DNA of 64,000 nt from Porites lobata (Eukaryota; Cnidaria; Anthozoa; Scleractinia; Poritidae): contig CALNXK010000043.1 in the NCBI GenBank assembly GCA_942486035.1, positions 796,501-860,500 of the forward strand. The letters are read 5' to 3'. This document shows, one piece after another, positions 1 to 12,268 of this stretch; within the stretch, counting starts at the first letter, position 1, and every line of letters starts with the position of its first letter. Under the pieces are notes generated by a model. That model did not search any database. It saw only the letters and a list, made by a program, of their open reading frames with translations, and was not told the origin of the DNA. The position numbers and the translations under genes were made by a program.

Positions 1-803
1 AATTGTTGTACGTAATTTCATGAGCCGTCAGGCAAGTGAAATTTGAGACAATTTTGAAATATCACGAGTGGTATTGGGGGTATAGAAATGGAGACAGATT
101 ATGAGGTAGGGTTGCAGGCTAAACTTAGTAATAACTTTGTTATTTTGTTTGAGTGCAATACTTACTCGTCCTTCTGCCTTACAGTTGAGATACTACAGTT
201 TAAGGTCTCTTGATAAATATTATTATGATTTGATATACTATAATATTATTTAACATAGAGTGGAAGCTGTCGTAAGTGGACACCCTTGAAACGCCAAAAA
301 GGTGTCCTTAACTGAAGCTTGCCTCTTACGGGAATGTAAGAATACAGAGTTTGCATGAGGGTTGAGAAAAAAGGGGTTTTGTGAAGGTGGCTGTAAGTAG
401 AGCTGTCCACTTATTTCAAGTATCCATTTGGAGAGGTTATACTGTAGTACAGGGGTGTGAATCCACTGGGGTAAATGCCCCTTGCTTTTTTGGACATTAT
501 CGTGGATTCTTTTACATCCTACAACAGTCAGATCAGTGAGCGCTGTGAGTGAGTGTTGTAAGGTGAGGCTGACAATATTTCAGCCTTATCTATCTCTGAG
601 AAGGCTAGAGTGTCTAACCATTTGCATATGTGGTCAGGGCAAAGGCAGCACATTCTGGTGCAACATCTTCTTTCTTTTAGTGGTAAAAAGGTAAAAAGAG
701 TCAATCCAGATTTAAATCAATCAATTCAAGCGCAGCAGTTTAAGTGCCAATATTAATTTTCTGTACGGGTTGAAATTTATTCTTTATTATTTTTGTGTTT
801 CAG
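1..803. other. intronic sequence upstream of the first visible TMEM131 exon
   Basis: No exon is recognised here. About 258-448 holds a degenerate dispersed repeat: a GTAAGTGGACACC-type motif near 271 and a related CTGTCCACTTA motif near 403 suggest a decayed inverted-repeat element. The stretch is assumed to be intron because the exon at 804 needs upstream coding sequence. No splice donor was assigned. Confidence 0.4.
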
Positions 804-3800
804 ACGCTATATATTCCCCTTCACTTAAAATCAATGGACGGGAAAATAGTTTCCTCTCCCACTTCACTTATTTTCCAACCTGGATTTCCAGTAAGTTGTG
901 CTAACTGGATGACATTTTTTCGCAGCAGATTATCACTGTTATTTCAGTAAAATAGTGTTCATTGGAGATGGCTCATGTAACTCTCAAGACTGTCTGAAAC
1001 TGTGAACAAGTTTTGAGGCAGCAACAATACAGGAAAATTCTAGAAGAAAAATAATGATTTTCTCTAGGAAATACCAGGAAGCTAAGTTTATGGGAGAAAT
1101 AATTAATTTTATTGCTTGTAACAGAGGCAAGATCAAGCGGTGGTGTGAACGGATAATATTCATCTTTCAAATGTGCTGATCTTCAATTGCAAATTATGTT
1201 ACCCAAACACAATTTGGTTGTAATAAAACGAAAGGAAACAAAGTTGTTATGTGGTATCTCTGTATTATATTGGTGTATGTCAACAAGGTAATACATGATG
1301 CATCTCTTTTGTTATTTCCTAGGGTCAAATTGTCAACTATAGTCTCACACTTCTCAGTTCCTTTTCCAACACTCTGAGACTTGTTTCAGTCAAACCTTAT
1401 CCTTTGGATGATAAATTTTCATTTGAACCTTCAAGCTCCGATGTACAGTTACTTCCAAATCAGAAAGTCCAGGTTTGTGCTTCATACAAGAGTTTTAAAG
1501 TGTGTGTTTTATTGTTGAGTTAGTTTACATATGCTTGGTTCTAGAGTTATGTAAGAGCCAACAAGTTTAGTTCAACACGAGTTGAGTTTTATTTATGGTC
1601 AACAAAACCAAGCCTACAACTTACTGCATGATCATAATCACTGTATTTGCAAGCCAACTCCAGTGATATGCTAGCACTGAAAACTTATCCCATTGTGGTG
1701 GTGAATTTTCTAGTTGCTTTTCAACTAAGTAAATAAAAAAAATAAATGACTGTTTATCAAAGAAACTCATTGCAGCAATACATTGTACACATGAGCCTGA
1801 ATTACAGAGCTACTTACAATTGTATAATAATGTGTACAAATATAGATAATAAATCGCAAACCTGTGTAAAAATTTAGTAACTAACAGCAACTAATACTTA
1901 AAAGTAATAAAATCTTGAGCGGCTTGGTCTTACAAATTGGGCGCATTGTGGTACATTGGGTGATTCCAGAAAATATCCATACCATACCATGGGCGGCATC
2001 TTGGAATTCTGAGGGAGAGGGGGGGTTTCTTGGACTGGAATTCCGAAGACGTGGGGGGTAACACAGTTTGGAATTCTAAAGGCATGGGGGGGTGTTTCAG
2101 CTCTGAATTCAGTGAATTTCCAGAGGAAAGACGGCGAAAGCTCCGCTTGAAATCGCTGACCTGTTAACATTCCCAGTTTGTAAATGAAGCACGAACCGAC
2201 CACGGAAGAAGTATGCGTTCATGCAGATGGGTTGTGCAGCAAGCTCCATATCAAAGAGTTGATGAATTAGTCAACTGATTAATAAAAATATAACCAAGTC
2301 GGTGTTCCTTGCCAATTGTCGATCGACGATGTGTTGTTGTGTGCTGAAAACTCGCACCAGTCTCTCGTTTCCAAATAGAACGCCTGACAGATTTTCAATA
2401 TGGCGGGTGACGGAATATTGATCGTAAACTTAACTCTTGTCAGCGTTCACTGGTATCAATACGATCTACTCCTGAAAATATGACGGTATTGAATGGAAAA
2501 CAAAAAGTTCTATTAGGTGGTAAGCAGCTTAAAGATAATGCTTAGAAGGAATAGCTACGGTGTACTAACTTTAACAAACTTGAGTTGCTTGATCGTCTGA
2601 CTAAAAATTGTGAACAGAATTCTTTTGCAGAGGGAAAAAGGGCAAGTTTCTCGTTCGTCTGAAGATTTAGGCAGACGAAGAGGAATTCCAAAGGGTCTGA
2701 AACAAAAGTGGAAAATTCCGGAGGGGAGGGGGGGTTAGCGATTTTGGAATTCGGAGGGCAAGGGGGGGATAAGCATTTTGGAATTTCCGAGGGCAAGGGG
2801 GGGTTAAAATACTCATGCCACCCGTGGTAGGGTATGGATATTTTCTGGAATCACCCATTGTAGATAGCTCCTGACCCTAGATGATAATTATGCTGAACTT
2901 CGTCCAGTTTAGGGAGAATGAAGTGTAATGGTCGAACCAAATTTGTCTGTTTTCCGACAGCTCAAGGCACTGGGTTGCTCTATTTAAGCTTTAACTTTGT
3001 GCTTCTAAGAAAAATAATTATCGCCTAGGGAGCTCAAACGCTATGAACCTCTGAAATCAAGGGTGCACTGCATTTAAGTTTGCTGAAATCACTAAATCAT
3101 GTCTCCACGAGGCAACTGTACACTGCTAAAGCTCATTCCTTGAGGTGTCCCCTCTCCCCTTACTTAAAGTAGTGTAGTCCAGGAAGGCAGAATGACTATA
3201 CTTCTATTTTTATTTTCCTTGTTTCCAGGTTGGACAATTATTTTATAATCCAATGAAAGGCTGCAAAAATCATTGCTATACAGGCATAGAAGAAGGTAAG
3301 GATACTATCTATCTTGTCCTCTATTAGTGGATTAAGGGTATTAATCCTTGTTTGAAGCTCACAGTTTACTGGACTTTTGACTTCATCCACAACTTTGATA
3401 CTCATCTTTTACATCATCATTAATTGACACTACTAATAGGGAAGTGCTGGATTACAGTTTTCACTGAAAGGTTGTTTTTGGTTTGCTGGAAACCAGATAT
3501 TTGTTTGTCTCACAGTTAACCTTTGGTTAAACTGGGGCTTTTATTATAACAAAAAAAAAGTATTCCACATTGCATGTATTTGTATCTGAAACTGGTTCAT
3601 AGTCAAAGAAAAGGGAAAATGTGTAAAGGATAGCATTTTATCAGCGACAAAAACAGGAAGTTATGCTATCAAGCTAAATATTGATTTGATATTATTGTTT
3701 TGCAGGTGAAAAGTGGTTGTCAAGTTTTTCATTGCCTCCAAATATTGGGGAAATAGATGGCCGACTAATGGAAAAGAATCAAAAGATGTTCTCTTCTTTA

Positions 3801-6800
3801 GAACGTGCAGGAAAACTTAAGTAAGTTATCAATATTGCCTGATAGTAAAAAAAAAACACAGACTTGCTGGCTCAGAAATTTATTTATCCACATTTGGTGA
3901 TCAATGACACTCTATCTTTGTAAATGGATTTTTGGAAAATTGAAATGACTTTCGGCCAGATGTTAGAGAATGGACTCTTGGGCAAAGTGATCATGAAATT
4001 TATTTTCTTTGCTCAGTATATTCACAAACAAAATAACTCTCTCTTCTTGTTTTTCTTTTACAGATTAAATATATCTTTTATAGTAGACACAGATATAGTT
4101 AAAGGATTTCGAATCCCAGCACAAGCAAGCCTCTTGTGGCCATCATTTTCATCTGACAAACCCGTCAAGTTTCCTCTCACTCATCTTGGGAACTCCTCAA
4201 CCAAGTTTATCATGCTTGAGAACCCAGCAGATGTACCAGTCGTGGCCCAAATTGTTCCATTCTCTATATACCCACAAGCTTTGTGGGATTTGTTAGCTGA
4301 TAGGTAAGGAGTTTCAGTTCAGTTCTGAGTAGAACCGCGGCAGTCTATAACTGTGGTCTGGACAGTTTGTCTTTATATTTTGCGTGAAAATATTGGTGGT
4401 TAAGTGGAACCGGAACCAGATAGATGTTATTCAAAGTACTGTTAAAAATCCTTAACCTGGACACTCTCAGTCTAAGAAAAATTGAAGGGGGCCCATTGTT
4501 CTAAACCTGTTAAATCAAAAGGTGCCCAGCATATTTTGAAGAAACTAAGATTTTCTAGTCATCCGGGAGCAAAATTTAGGTGCCTGGGGCCACTGAATAT
4601 TGCTAGAGCATAGCCTTGATGCTATGGGGACATCGTCTAGTGTTCGTCACAGAGGTGTCATTATTATAGCCAGTAGGGGTTGTATGAAGTTCCGTATTGT
4701 CAGGGCCAGAAGGGAGTGTTATAGAGAACTTGGTGTACGACTGGGGTTTTGAATATATTTTCTAAATAAACAGGTTCTCAGTTATGGTCTAATCAAGTTA
4801 CTTAGGACATTTAGAAATGATGAGCTTAAAGTTGTGGCGAGATGTGGTGGCTGAGTCTGGTATAAGACAGTGAATTTGTGCCTAGCACTGTTTTCGGGTT
4901 TTGTCTAACAGATGTACTAATGTATTTCTCTGCGCAGGTTTGATACAGAAGCTTTTGGATTTGATCCTGGTGAAAGTACTTTTTCAATTCCAACAGATGA
5001 GGTATGCCACGATTGTCACTTTTCAGGGAATAAACTGGCAAACTGAATTTCTTATAAGAGTGTTTGTTGCTAACCCTCTCCACACCCAACATTTTGTTCT
5101 TAGGGACTTGGTCAAGTAGATGCACCCTTGTTGTTTTCTAATTTTAAACAATCACCCTAGCCTGCTTTGCAATAGCCTGCCCCAGGCTCTGAGATAGTCG
5201 GGTCCATGCATGAAATTAAGAAATTGCAAACACGCCCACCTTTCCCAGATCACTTTTTGCATGCCTTTCACTTACACATCATCCCTGCTATCTGAGAGCC
5301 TGAAACAGGCTAGCTTTGCAGATGTAACATAACCCTGGCTTGTAACATATGTGAATCAGTGCTGAGGTCCTTGTTCCAGGTCCCCAACAGGCTCAACGAA
5401 TTACCAGTAGTTTGTTTCAAATTTTCCTTCAACCTGATTGGCAAGTGAACAGTGGCTTTTTAACAGGCCAACCACGGCGATTGGTACACAGGTACCCAGA
5501 ACAAGGATTTTGATGCTGGTTTGCTGATGGACTTAAGCAGAGGTTTAATTTTGTCTTTGGGGTATCCTCCTTCCTTTTGTTCTTCAGCTCTGAATGGTTA
5601 TTTTGGCTTTTCAGTTAACAGTGCTGTAGTCGTCTAAAAATGTGCAATGTCATAACTTTCAACCCGTTTTCATTGTTGTTTCAGTGTGATTCTTCCATTT
5701 CATCCACATCAGTGTTGGATGATAGAACAGTTCCTTCTCCTGGGACTGTGGTAACTGTTATAAAGCCACGCTCCTCTGTTAGGATACCTGTCAAGTTTCA
5801 TCCAAGAGATGAACGTCTAAGAACATCTGTAGTCCTGATAAGGTAACGCTCTTTTTAGTCTTTATCTTCTGTACTTGTTTCTTGAACATTAGCTTAACCT
5901 GCTGTGACCCTTTGTGCAAATTCAAATAATTCTGGTGCTTCTGAAACAGTTACTCTCTTTACAATAATTATTATCATTTTAAAAGGCAGTTCAAGAGTTT
6001 TTTTGATTACCGTTAAGCACTGACAAAACTGATAAGGGTTGAGCACTGCAAATAGTGATTAGGATTAAGCACTGACCATAACGATTAGAGTTAAGCCCTG
6101 AGAATAGGAATTTGGGTTAAGCAGTGACTTGAAACAGTTAGCTTCTATTTAGGGTTAGGGCTGTTGCCGTATATGTATAGTTTCAACTTAAACCTCAACA
6201 GCGAATCTTCAGTGTTGTAGGGGAAGAGTTGATGGACAGCAAACACTATACTCCAGGTTTGATTCTTACTAATGTTGCTTTGAATTATGAGGCTGGCACT
6301 TTCATGAACATTTACTGAACAGAAATGTTTTCAAGAGACTGAAAAAAGTACTATGTGTGTAAACTTCGTAAGGTGTTTAAATTGATTCTCGGTGATGGTA
6401 TTTGTTTGCAGGAACAATCTCACCGTTTTAGATGGCATTGTAGTGCAAGGACAAGGAGCCCGGGGCGAGTTTACTTTGAACGGGAAGAGACCTGGGCCCC
6501 ACAGTACCTTACTGTTTGAAATTAAACCCAGTCAGCTGGCCGAGTGCCACAGTAAGTCAGTGCATGCTCATAGTAGACTTATTTTAAAATTTTAGAATTA
6601 AGGTGGTAAAAGCATTCTTACACAGTGTTTTGATGTTGCCATGGCATCACGCTCAAGTGACAAATGTGTTAGGTAAATGTTTTCCGTCTGGTTCACCTCG
6701 CACTGTATATATTCAATCAGTTTGAATTTCTATTTTTTTTTTCTCGCATTGTCGTGGTCTCTTCGAAGGATTGTGTTTTACATTTCCTGTATCGCTCTTG

Positions 6801-9800
6801 TGGGCAATATTTTCTTCTTATATCTCGTTGGAAATGCGTGGTTACTCCTAATTGTCTTTGTGGATTTCTTACTGAAACCTTTTCTACATTTCCGCAAAAG
6901 TCCACTGTATATTTCACCATTGCATTATGTCGCACAGTTTTAAAGATGTTTTTTCGTGTTTTTGTAATTGTTTTTCATTAGAAGAAGCCCCTCGATCACG
7001 GTCGTTGCCGTCATTATCAGTAATGAAGACATTAACAGCCACCAATCCTGGACAGCTGGCTGTGTTTATCAGCTCACTTAGTATCAATGGCTATGAGTGT
7101 GAGGGATATGGCTTTAAAATCATGAATTGCAAGTCTTTTGTCCTCAAGCCTAACACGTCGAGGAAGATTGAAATCACGTAAGTGTGGTCTAACCACAATC
7201 AGTTGGCAAAGTAACAGTGGTTCGTTACCCTTTTGAGATTAGTCTCTTGAGCTAGCTTCGTTTGTTTTCCATTTCACAGCATATGGTGTTACCCCTGGTC
7301 CCTCCTCCTGTCGAATTTTATCCTATTCAATGTGTTTATGAACGAGACGAAGGCGAAATTACTTTCCTTTTGAGAACTTAACGCGACCGGAAGTGGGTCG
7401 TCTGGAGACAACAGCAAGTTATCTCTACAAAGCTATTTATCGTCGTAACACATCCTTTTTTACCGTTTCACCTCTGTGCTTGGTATATTCTATAATTTTT
7501 GTTTCGTTATTAACAGTAGATCACGTTTTTTATCTTTTTAGGTTTACACCCGATTTTTCAATGTCCAGAGTAACTCGGAAACTGGAAGTCAAAACCACTT
7601 TAGGACCTGTAATGGAGTTTACACTAGTAGCGACAATCCCTACCCACCTCCTTCCACTGTGTGCGTCTTCCTTGGGACATAATTCCTGGGAGCCTATCTT
7701 GCGAGGAGCCGTTGTTTTTCTCATGGGCGTTGTCTTCTTGGGGGTTGTTATCGCTGCTTATGCTGAGGCGCGTAAACTCGCGTTTCTTTCGCATCCTGAA
7801 GTGCAGCTTTTACAGATGAAAGAGGAAGATCGAGGGCAGATATTTGACTTGAATGCGATCGCTGGGGTCAAAAAGAACAAGTGAGTCCTACTTAACTCTC
7901 TCCAGAGAGACCAACATCAATTTTCTCCTAACAGTATCCATACATCCTCAGGAGAAATGGTTATGAGAATAAAAGAAATGATCATCAAACTAATTCTGTA
8001 AGGAAATGTATGGAGATAAGTTTGGGGAATTTATATGTGCGTATTGGGGCTTTAACTCGTCTCTGATTGTATTAACTGGACTTCTTACATGTCATGTCTG
8101 GTCACTCATGATACCTTTTAAATGAAGAAATATCCTTGGTTTTTGTTTTCCCATACTTTGGTGTTAACTTTGCTTTACATTTTCAAAGTTCTAGCCTGCG
8201 TGGCTGCCTCGTGGCTAGCGTTCAAAAGGGAAAGGAAAGTGAATTTGGGCGCGAGCCCTACCGTCCCCCTTTCGCGTCGTCCGCGCTTCTCTCGCGCTCG
8301 AAATGCCCTTCCGGTTTCCTTTCAAGCGCCTGCCAAGCAGGCTAGAAATATCCACCCGAGTCTTATAAAAGTCCTGGGAAAGTGATGTCTTAGCTCTTGT
8401 GGTAGGAAACCTGTTCGACGTCTTGACTGGGCAGTTGGGAGCGTAAGCAACGAGGACGGCGACGTCAACGAGAGCGGCAAGAAACCAATAGGTTTAGATT
8501 AGCAAAACAACTCTTCACCTGCAGCACGCTTTTTTGTACATTTCTTTACAGTCACTGCACGACTACGACGTGAGGACGGGAACACAAGTCAACGACTTTC
8601 TTTTTCTTTTTCTGAACTTCGGTAGAGTCTTGCAACCCCTGAAAAAATTGCCAACATTTGACGAATTCACCGAAATGGAATAAGGGCGATAGAATTTCAA
8701 GCAGCGGGTTTTCACTTCAGTTTTCGCGACGTTTTCGTAGCCGTCGCCGTCGTCGTTGCCTAAGGTCCCTAGTGCTTTGTCCCGGGTTTTTTCATGTGCA
8801 GTAATTCTTTTCTATATCTGGTGTCTCTAGGATTCCTGTAAAAGACGAACCAACAGTGGGGCAAAAGAGATCAAGAAGAGACACACGTGACAGTAGAGAA
8901 ACAACGCCGGTAATGGCGGACAGACCTTCTGGCAGTGACCACACAACTAATGCAAGCTTAGGCAATCATTCACCTACAAATAATAACATAAAAACACCAT
9001 CAGCTAGCGCGACACGACAAGATACTACCGGGACTCGAAATCGAAATGCAAGAACTGATGCATCTGGGAAAAATCAGTCAAACACGCTTGAAAATTGGGA
9101 CTTCAGAGGTGCTAGGTCAACCAGCCCTCCTCTGGAGAGTAAAACAAGTTCTGGCATGAAAGATAGCAAATTAAAAAATGTAGCGGTAGTAAAGAACCCA
9201 ACGGACGCTGTAGGAAACTCAAGTCGAAAGGTTACTGAAGCAAAGAAAGCAACCACGGACGAGGGCAAAAGAACGGAGAGAAGCAAATCCTACCCTGAAA
9301 ATCTTAATGACGAAATTATAAGTGTAGTTGTTCCAAATAAGTGTGAGTCAGCACCCAAAAGAGATTTGAAAGACTCTAAAGAACCAAAGGGAAAACAGAA
9401 ACGAAAGTTAAAAGCTTTGAACAGGAAAGATGAGAAGGACAAAAAAGGAAAGACGAAAGAAAGTACAACAGCCAAGACCAAGGACGATGAAGGTGCCATG
9501 TCTGATGACAGTTGTAGCGATGGATCGTCAGACAAGTCTGTACCTGAAGTCAGGATACAACAGCCATCAAAAGAAGGAAACAGAACTCATCAACTGGCCA
9601 GTGCTAGTCGAGAGACTGTGGACAGTGGGAGTGGAAAAGACAGAGGAAAGAACCGTAAAAATGGGACAGAGAATGCAGGTGCGAAACCCAAGAAAGGAGA
9701 CGGCCAGTCAGCGAGCAGCGTCGGGCGACCAAAGAGTTTAGATGTTCCAGCCAAGAACCAGAACGTTGGACAACACGGCAAGAGTCAAAACAACTCGAAC

Positions 9801-11620
9801 CATCTTGAGAGCGCAAAGACAAGCGACATGCAGCATCCAGGCGCAACTTCACCTCATGCCATCGCTGCGGCTGTCATGTCACTGGCGTTGGGCAAGAACG
9901 TGCAGGCGCCATCCAAAGAGAACAGCTTTGACGAGCATGAACTCAGCAAGAGGAAAGCGTACACTAAGACATCTTCGTTGTGTACCAATCTGTCGGACTC
10001 GCCTCCTCCCACCTCTCCCACCCAGCTCAGCGGAAGTAGCCGGAGTAGTAGTTACAGCAGTATTGTTAGCAGTGACAGTTCAAATGGTACGGAGCAGGTG
10101 AAACAATCAGGAAGAAAGGGAAACAAGTTACGTGTTAAGACCACTAAGTCTCTACCCGTGGAGGGCGGGACTAGTCCTACTTGGACCTCTGCAGGTAACA
10201 CGATATGAAACATCAGCGTAATTAATTCTGTTAGGTTAGGTCACACATAGCCTGCGACAGACCCTCCTCCCCTCAGGAAAAACCCCTTCTCCGATTTTTC
10301 CTCAGGGAAGAGGGGATCTGTAAACAGGTTAGGTCACACAGGCAAACTTCCCGTTCACAGAAAGTTGTGTGAACAAACTGCCAGGAGTAAAATATCCCGC
10401 ACGTTAATTCTCCCTCAGTTTTTTTTTTCCGCAATTGTCGCAAGAAATACACGAAGCTCATAAGGTTAATGCAGAAATTCATTTCTTACAAGGCAGTTGT
10501 TTTTCTTCCATTTGTCCTAAAACGTTAACACCATTTTTTTTGGCAGTTTTGCGAATTTGCTTCTCTTTTGAGAGAAAATACATTAGTTTTGTCTAGAGCA
10601 AAAGTTGACGCATATATATCTGGATGTAGCCAACAAGAAGCGAGATGGTGTGAATGGATTTGTTTTTATGATGGAATTGTGTTCAATGTTCAATTTTCCT
10701 CTCTGTTAGGTGGCAGAAAATCTGGTAAAACAGGAGAAGACCTTGGCCTATCCAACCTGAGACGCAGCCCCTGGGCCCTCCCTTCAGAGCCCCCGTTGGC
10801 ACGCCGCAGCCCTGTGGGTGAGAGACCAGATAGAATTGTTTCTTCCCATTATTTGCCGACTTCCCGCTCGCCTTTACTAGACAGTCATCCTTTCCGACGT
10901 AACAGCCTAAAGAAACAGTCCTCGTTAGAGGAGAAGGTGCGTCCGTTTGACCTAAGTGATTTGGGATTGTCCGATAGTGGTGCGACGCGCAACAGAGGTT
11001 ACCCAACTGGACATGCTAATCTGTGGAAGACCAACGACAAATGCTTCAACAACCCCGACAGCCTTTTCAGCTCATCTTCACTTGCAGCCGATGACCAGTT
11101 TCACGGCAAGAGCACGTGGCCTTCGAACAACTGGGTGAATTTCTTGGATGCTAGTAATGTCAACGGTGGTGCCGTGAACAGCAACAAAACCATGGCCGAG
11201 ATCTGGGATGCAGGGCAGTCGCCTCTTGACAGTGATGGATGGTCTATTTATCCCCCTACTGCCTCTCCCGTTCCTCCTGCCAGTTCTGAGGCTGATGCCG
11301 TAGATGCTTTGTTCAGCCAGATGCCCGCTGACTGGTCCGGTGCAGCTGCGGGGCCCAAGTCTCCGTTCAGCACTCAAGAAGTGACCTGGACCCCACCACC
11401 TGATGTCTCCTCTATCTGGAGTAGTGGATACTTGGTGCCAAGCTCCACAGCAGAGCCCCTTCCCACCTCATCCACAGCTTCGTATGTACCCTACACGGTG
11501 CAGCCACCGCAGAACCAAGAGTCTCCTGTCCAGCCCTCCTTTGAGCCTCTGGGCTCCCTGGGGAGTAGCATCTGGAATCCTACTGGTGTTACATCTACTT
11601 GGTCCTCCACCTCAGAATAA
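804..11620 (+). CDS. TMEM131: TMEM131 homologue, 3' portion (12 exons)
   Basis: Exons read from splice signals: 804-890, 1323-1472, 3229-3295, 3706-3820, 4064-4303, 4938-5001, 5685-5842, 6412-6551, 6982-7177, 7542-7880, 8831-10194 and 10710-11620 (stop TAA). All phases join and the total is 3,831 nt, or 1,276 aa plus stop. The N-terminal exons lie upstream of the window. The luminal part holds PapD-like/Ig-like beta repeats, with TMEM131-type stretches such as NPADVPVVAQIVPFSIYP and RNNLTVLDGIVVQGQGARGE. One membrane segment lies at about residues 458-480 of this portion (GAVVFLMGVVFLGVVIAAYA). A long Ser/Lys-rich, probably disordered, cytosolic tail follows and ends with Trp-rich SIW/WNPTG/TWSS motifs. 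In animals TMEM131 binds collagen through its PapD-like domain and the TRAPP complex through its tail, promoting ER-to-Golgi collagen export. That role is family knowledge, not shown here. The family assignment is secure; exact vertebrate orthology (TMEM131 versus TMEM131L) is not. Confidence 0.88.
1952..2862. mobile_element. inverted-repeat DNA element with G-rich interior (TMEM131 intron)
   Basis: The left end TACATTGGGTGATTCCAG matches the reverse complement of the right end, and the similarity runs on through AAAATATCCATACC. The interior repeats a GGAATTC-plus-G-run motif at about 2012-2100 and 2690-2800. No transposase ORF is visible, so it is a non-autonomous element of about 0.9 kb. 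Confidence 0.75.
5158..5320. mobile_element. short palindromic MITE (AGCCTG...CTGAGATAG family)
   Basis: AGCCTGCCCCAGGCTCTGAG near 5174 is mirrored by CTATCTGAGAGCCTGAAACA near 5288. It lies in a TMEM131 intron. The same family recurs at about 46,530-46,655. Confidence 0.65.
6013..6142. repeat. 26-bp minisatellite, about 5 units
   Basis: Units begin TTAAGC or TTGAGC at 6013, 6039, 6065, 6091 and 6117, an exact 26-bp period with diverged interiors. It lies in the intron between TMEM131 exons 5685-5842 and 6412-6551. A short TTAGGGTTAGGG-like stretch follows near 6,150. Confidence 0.85.
8191..8345. mobile_element. palindromic MITE, CTAGCCTGC termini
   Basis: Left CTAGCCTGCGTGGCTGCC pairs with right GGCGCCTGCCAAGCAGGCTAG-type sequence ending at 8345. 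The inner arms (AAAGGGAAAGG versus TTTCCTTTC) also pair. It lies in a TMEM131 intron, and ORFs crossing it are chance. Confidence 0.7.
8437..8769. mobile_element. MITE with CAACGA(C/G)GACGGCGACG termini
   Basis: The left arm GGGAGCGTAAGCAACGAGGA and the right arm CGTCGCCGTCGTCGTTGCCT are reverse complements with a few mismatches. The interior motif AGGTTTAGATTAGCAAAACA recurs inverted in the element at 28,938-29,318, so both belong to one family. Confidence 0.75.
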
Positions 11621-11696
11621 GATCATCCCAAGTGCTCTTCAAACGTCTTTTACTATAAATTTGATACTTTTCCTTTGCATGATATCATAAATTTTG

Positions 11697-11807
11697 TAGC
11701 CTGAAAAAACAGCCGACATTTCTCGACGGCACCACCGGTCTCCCCTTCAAATGGTATCTTAGGAACGAGTGGTGGCGTGGCGAAATGTCGGTTGTTTTCT
11801 CAGGCTA
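11697..11807. mobile_element. palindromic MITE, TAGCCTGA...TCAGGCTA
   Basis: TAGCCTGAAAAAACAGCCGA on the left mirrors TCGGTTGTTTTCTCAGGCTA on the right, with GACATTTC/GAAATGTC inside. It starts 77 bp after the TMEM131 stop, so it may be transcribed in the 3' UTR. Confidence 0.8.
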
Positions 11808-11808
11808 T

Positions 11809-12170
11809 TAATAGAGAGCTTTAGATTCAAGGACGACTACTACTACGAGTACGAGATTTTCTCAATACAAAGTCTTGCACGCTCGGGAGCCAGCGTCATT
11901 TTGGCGGGAAAACGTGATAGCCGTCGTCATCCTACAACGAGTTTTAGCTCGAATGTCACGGTGGCGGGAACAAGTTATCAAATGTTACAAGTTTTATCAT
12001 TCTACTATCGGGAGACGGCTTAACCACTTAAATAACCGTACTAACTTTTTTGGTGTAAAAAGGTAAAATGAAGCTTTGCTGGGTGTCCTTTTTGGGAGCA
12101 CCGGCAAAAACTTTAAGTTAAATCTCATACTTGTACACGTTCTCGTCCTCAAATTTAAAGCTCTCTAATA
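11809..12170. mobile_element. MITE with TTAGAGAGCTTTA termini
   Basis: The left terminus TAATAGAGAGCTTTAGATTC mirrors the right terminus ending AAATTTAAAGCTCTCTAATA, and both have an inner GGACGA. It abuts the previous MITE with essentially no spacer. Confidence 0.8.
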
Positions 12171-12174
12171 TTTT

Positions 12175-12268
12175 AGCCCGCGAACGCAGACGTATTTCCG
12201 GTCAGCGCTTGTCGCCATCCGAGAGTGGAGAGAAGCGACGGCCGGAAATACGTCTTCTTACGCAGCCT
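12175..12268. mobile_element. short MITE around GACGTATTTCCGG
   Basis: Left arm AACGCAGACGTATTTCCGG and right arm CCGGAAATACGTCTTCTTACG form an inverted repeat separated by about 40 bp. It is the third element in a row downstream of TMEM131. Confidence 0.75.

Noticed and set aside
6149..6162. TTAGGGTTAGGG-like telomere motif
   Set aside because: It is too short (about two units) to indicate a telomere or an interstitial telomeric array.
8122..8385. two overlapping ORFs (87 and 69 aa) between TMEM131 exons
   Set aside because: They cross a palindromic MITE in an intron, and the flanking splice sites join the exons around them.
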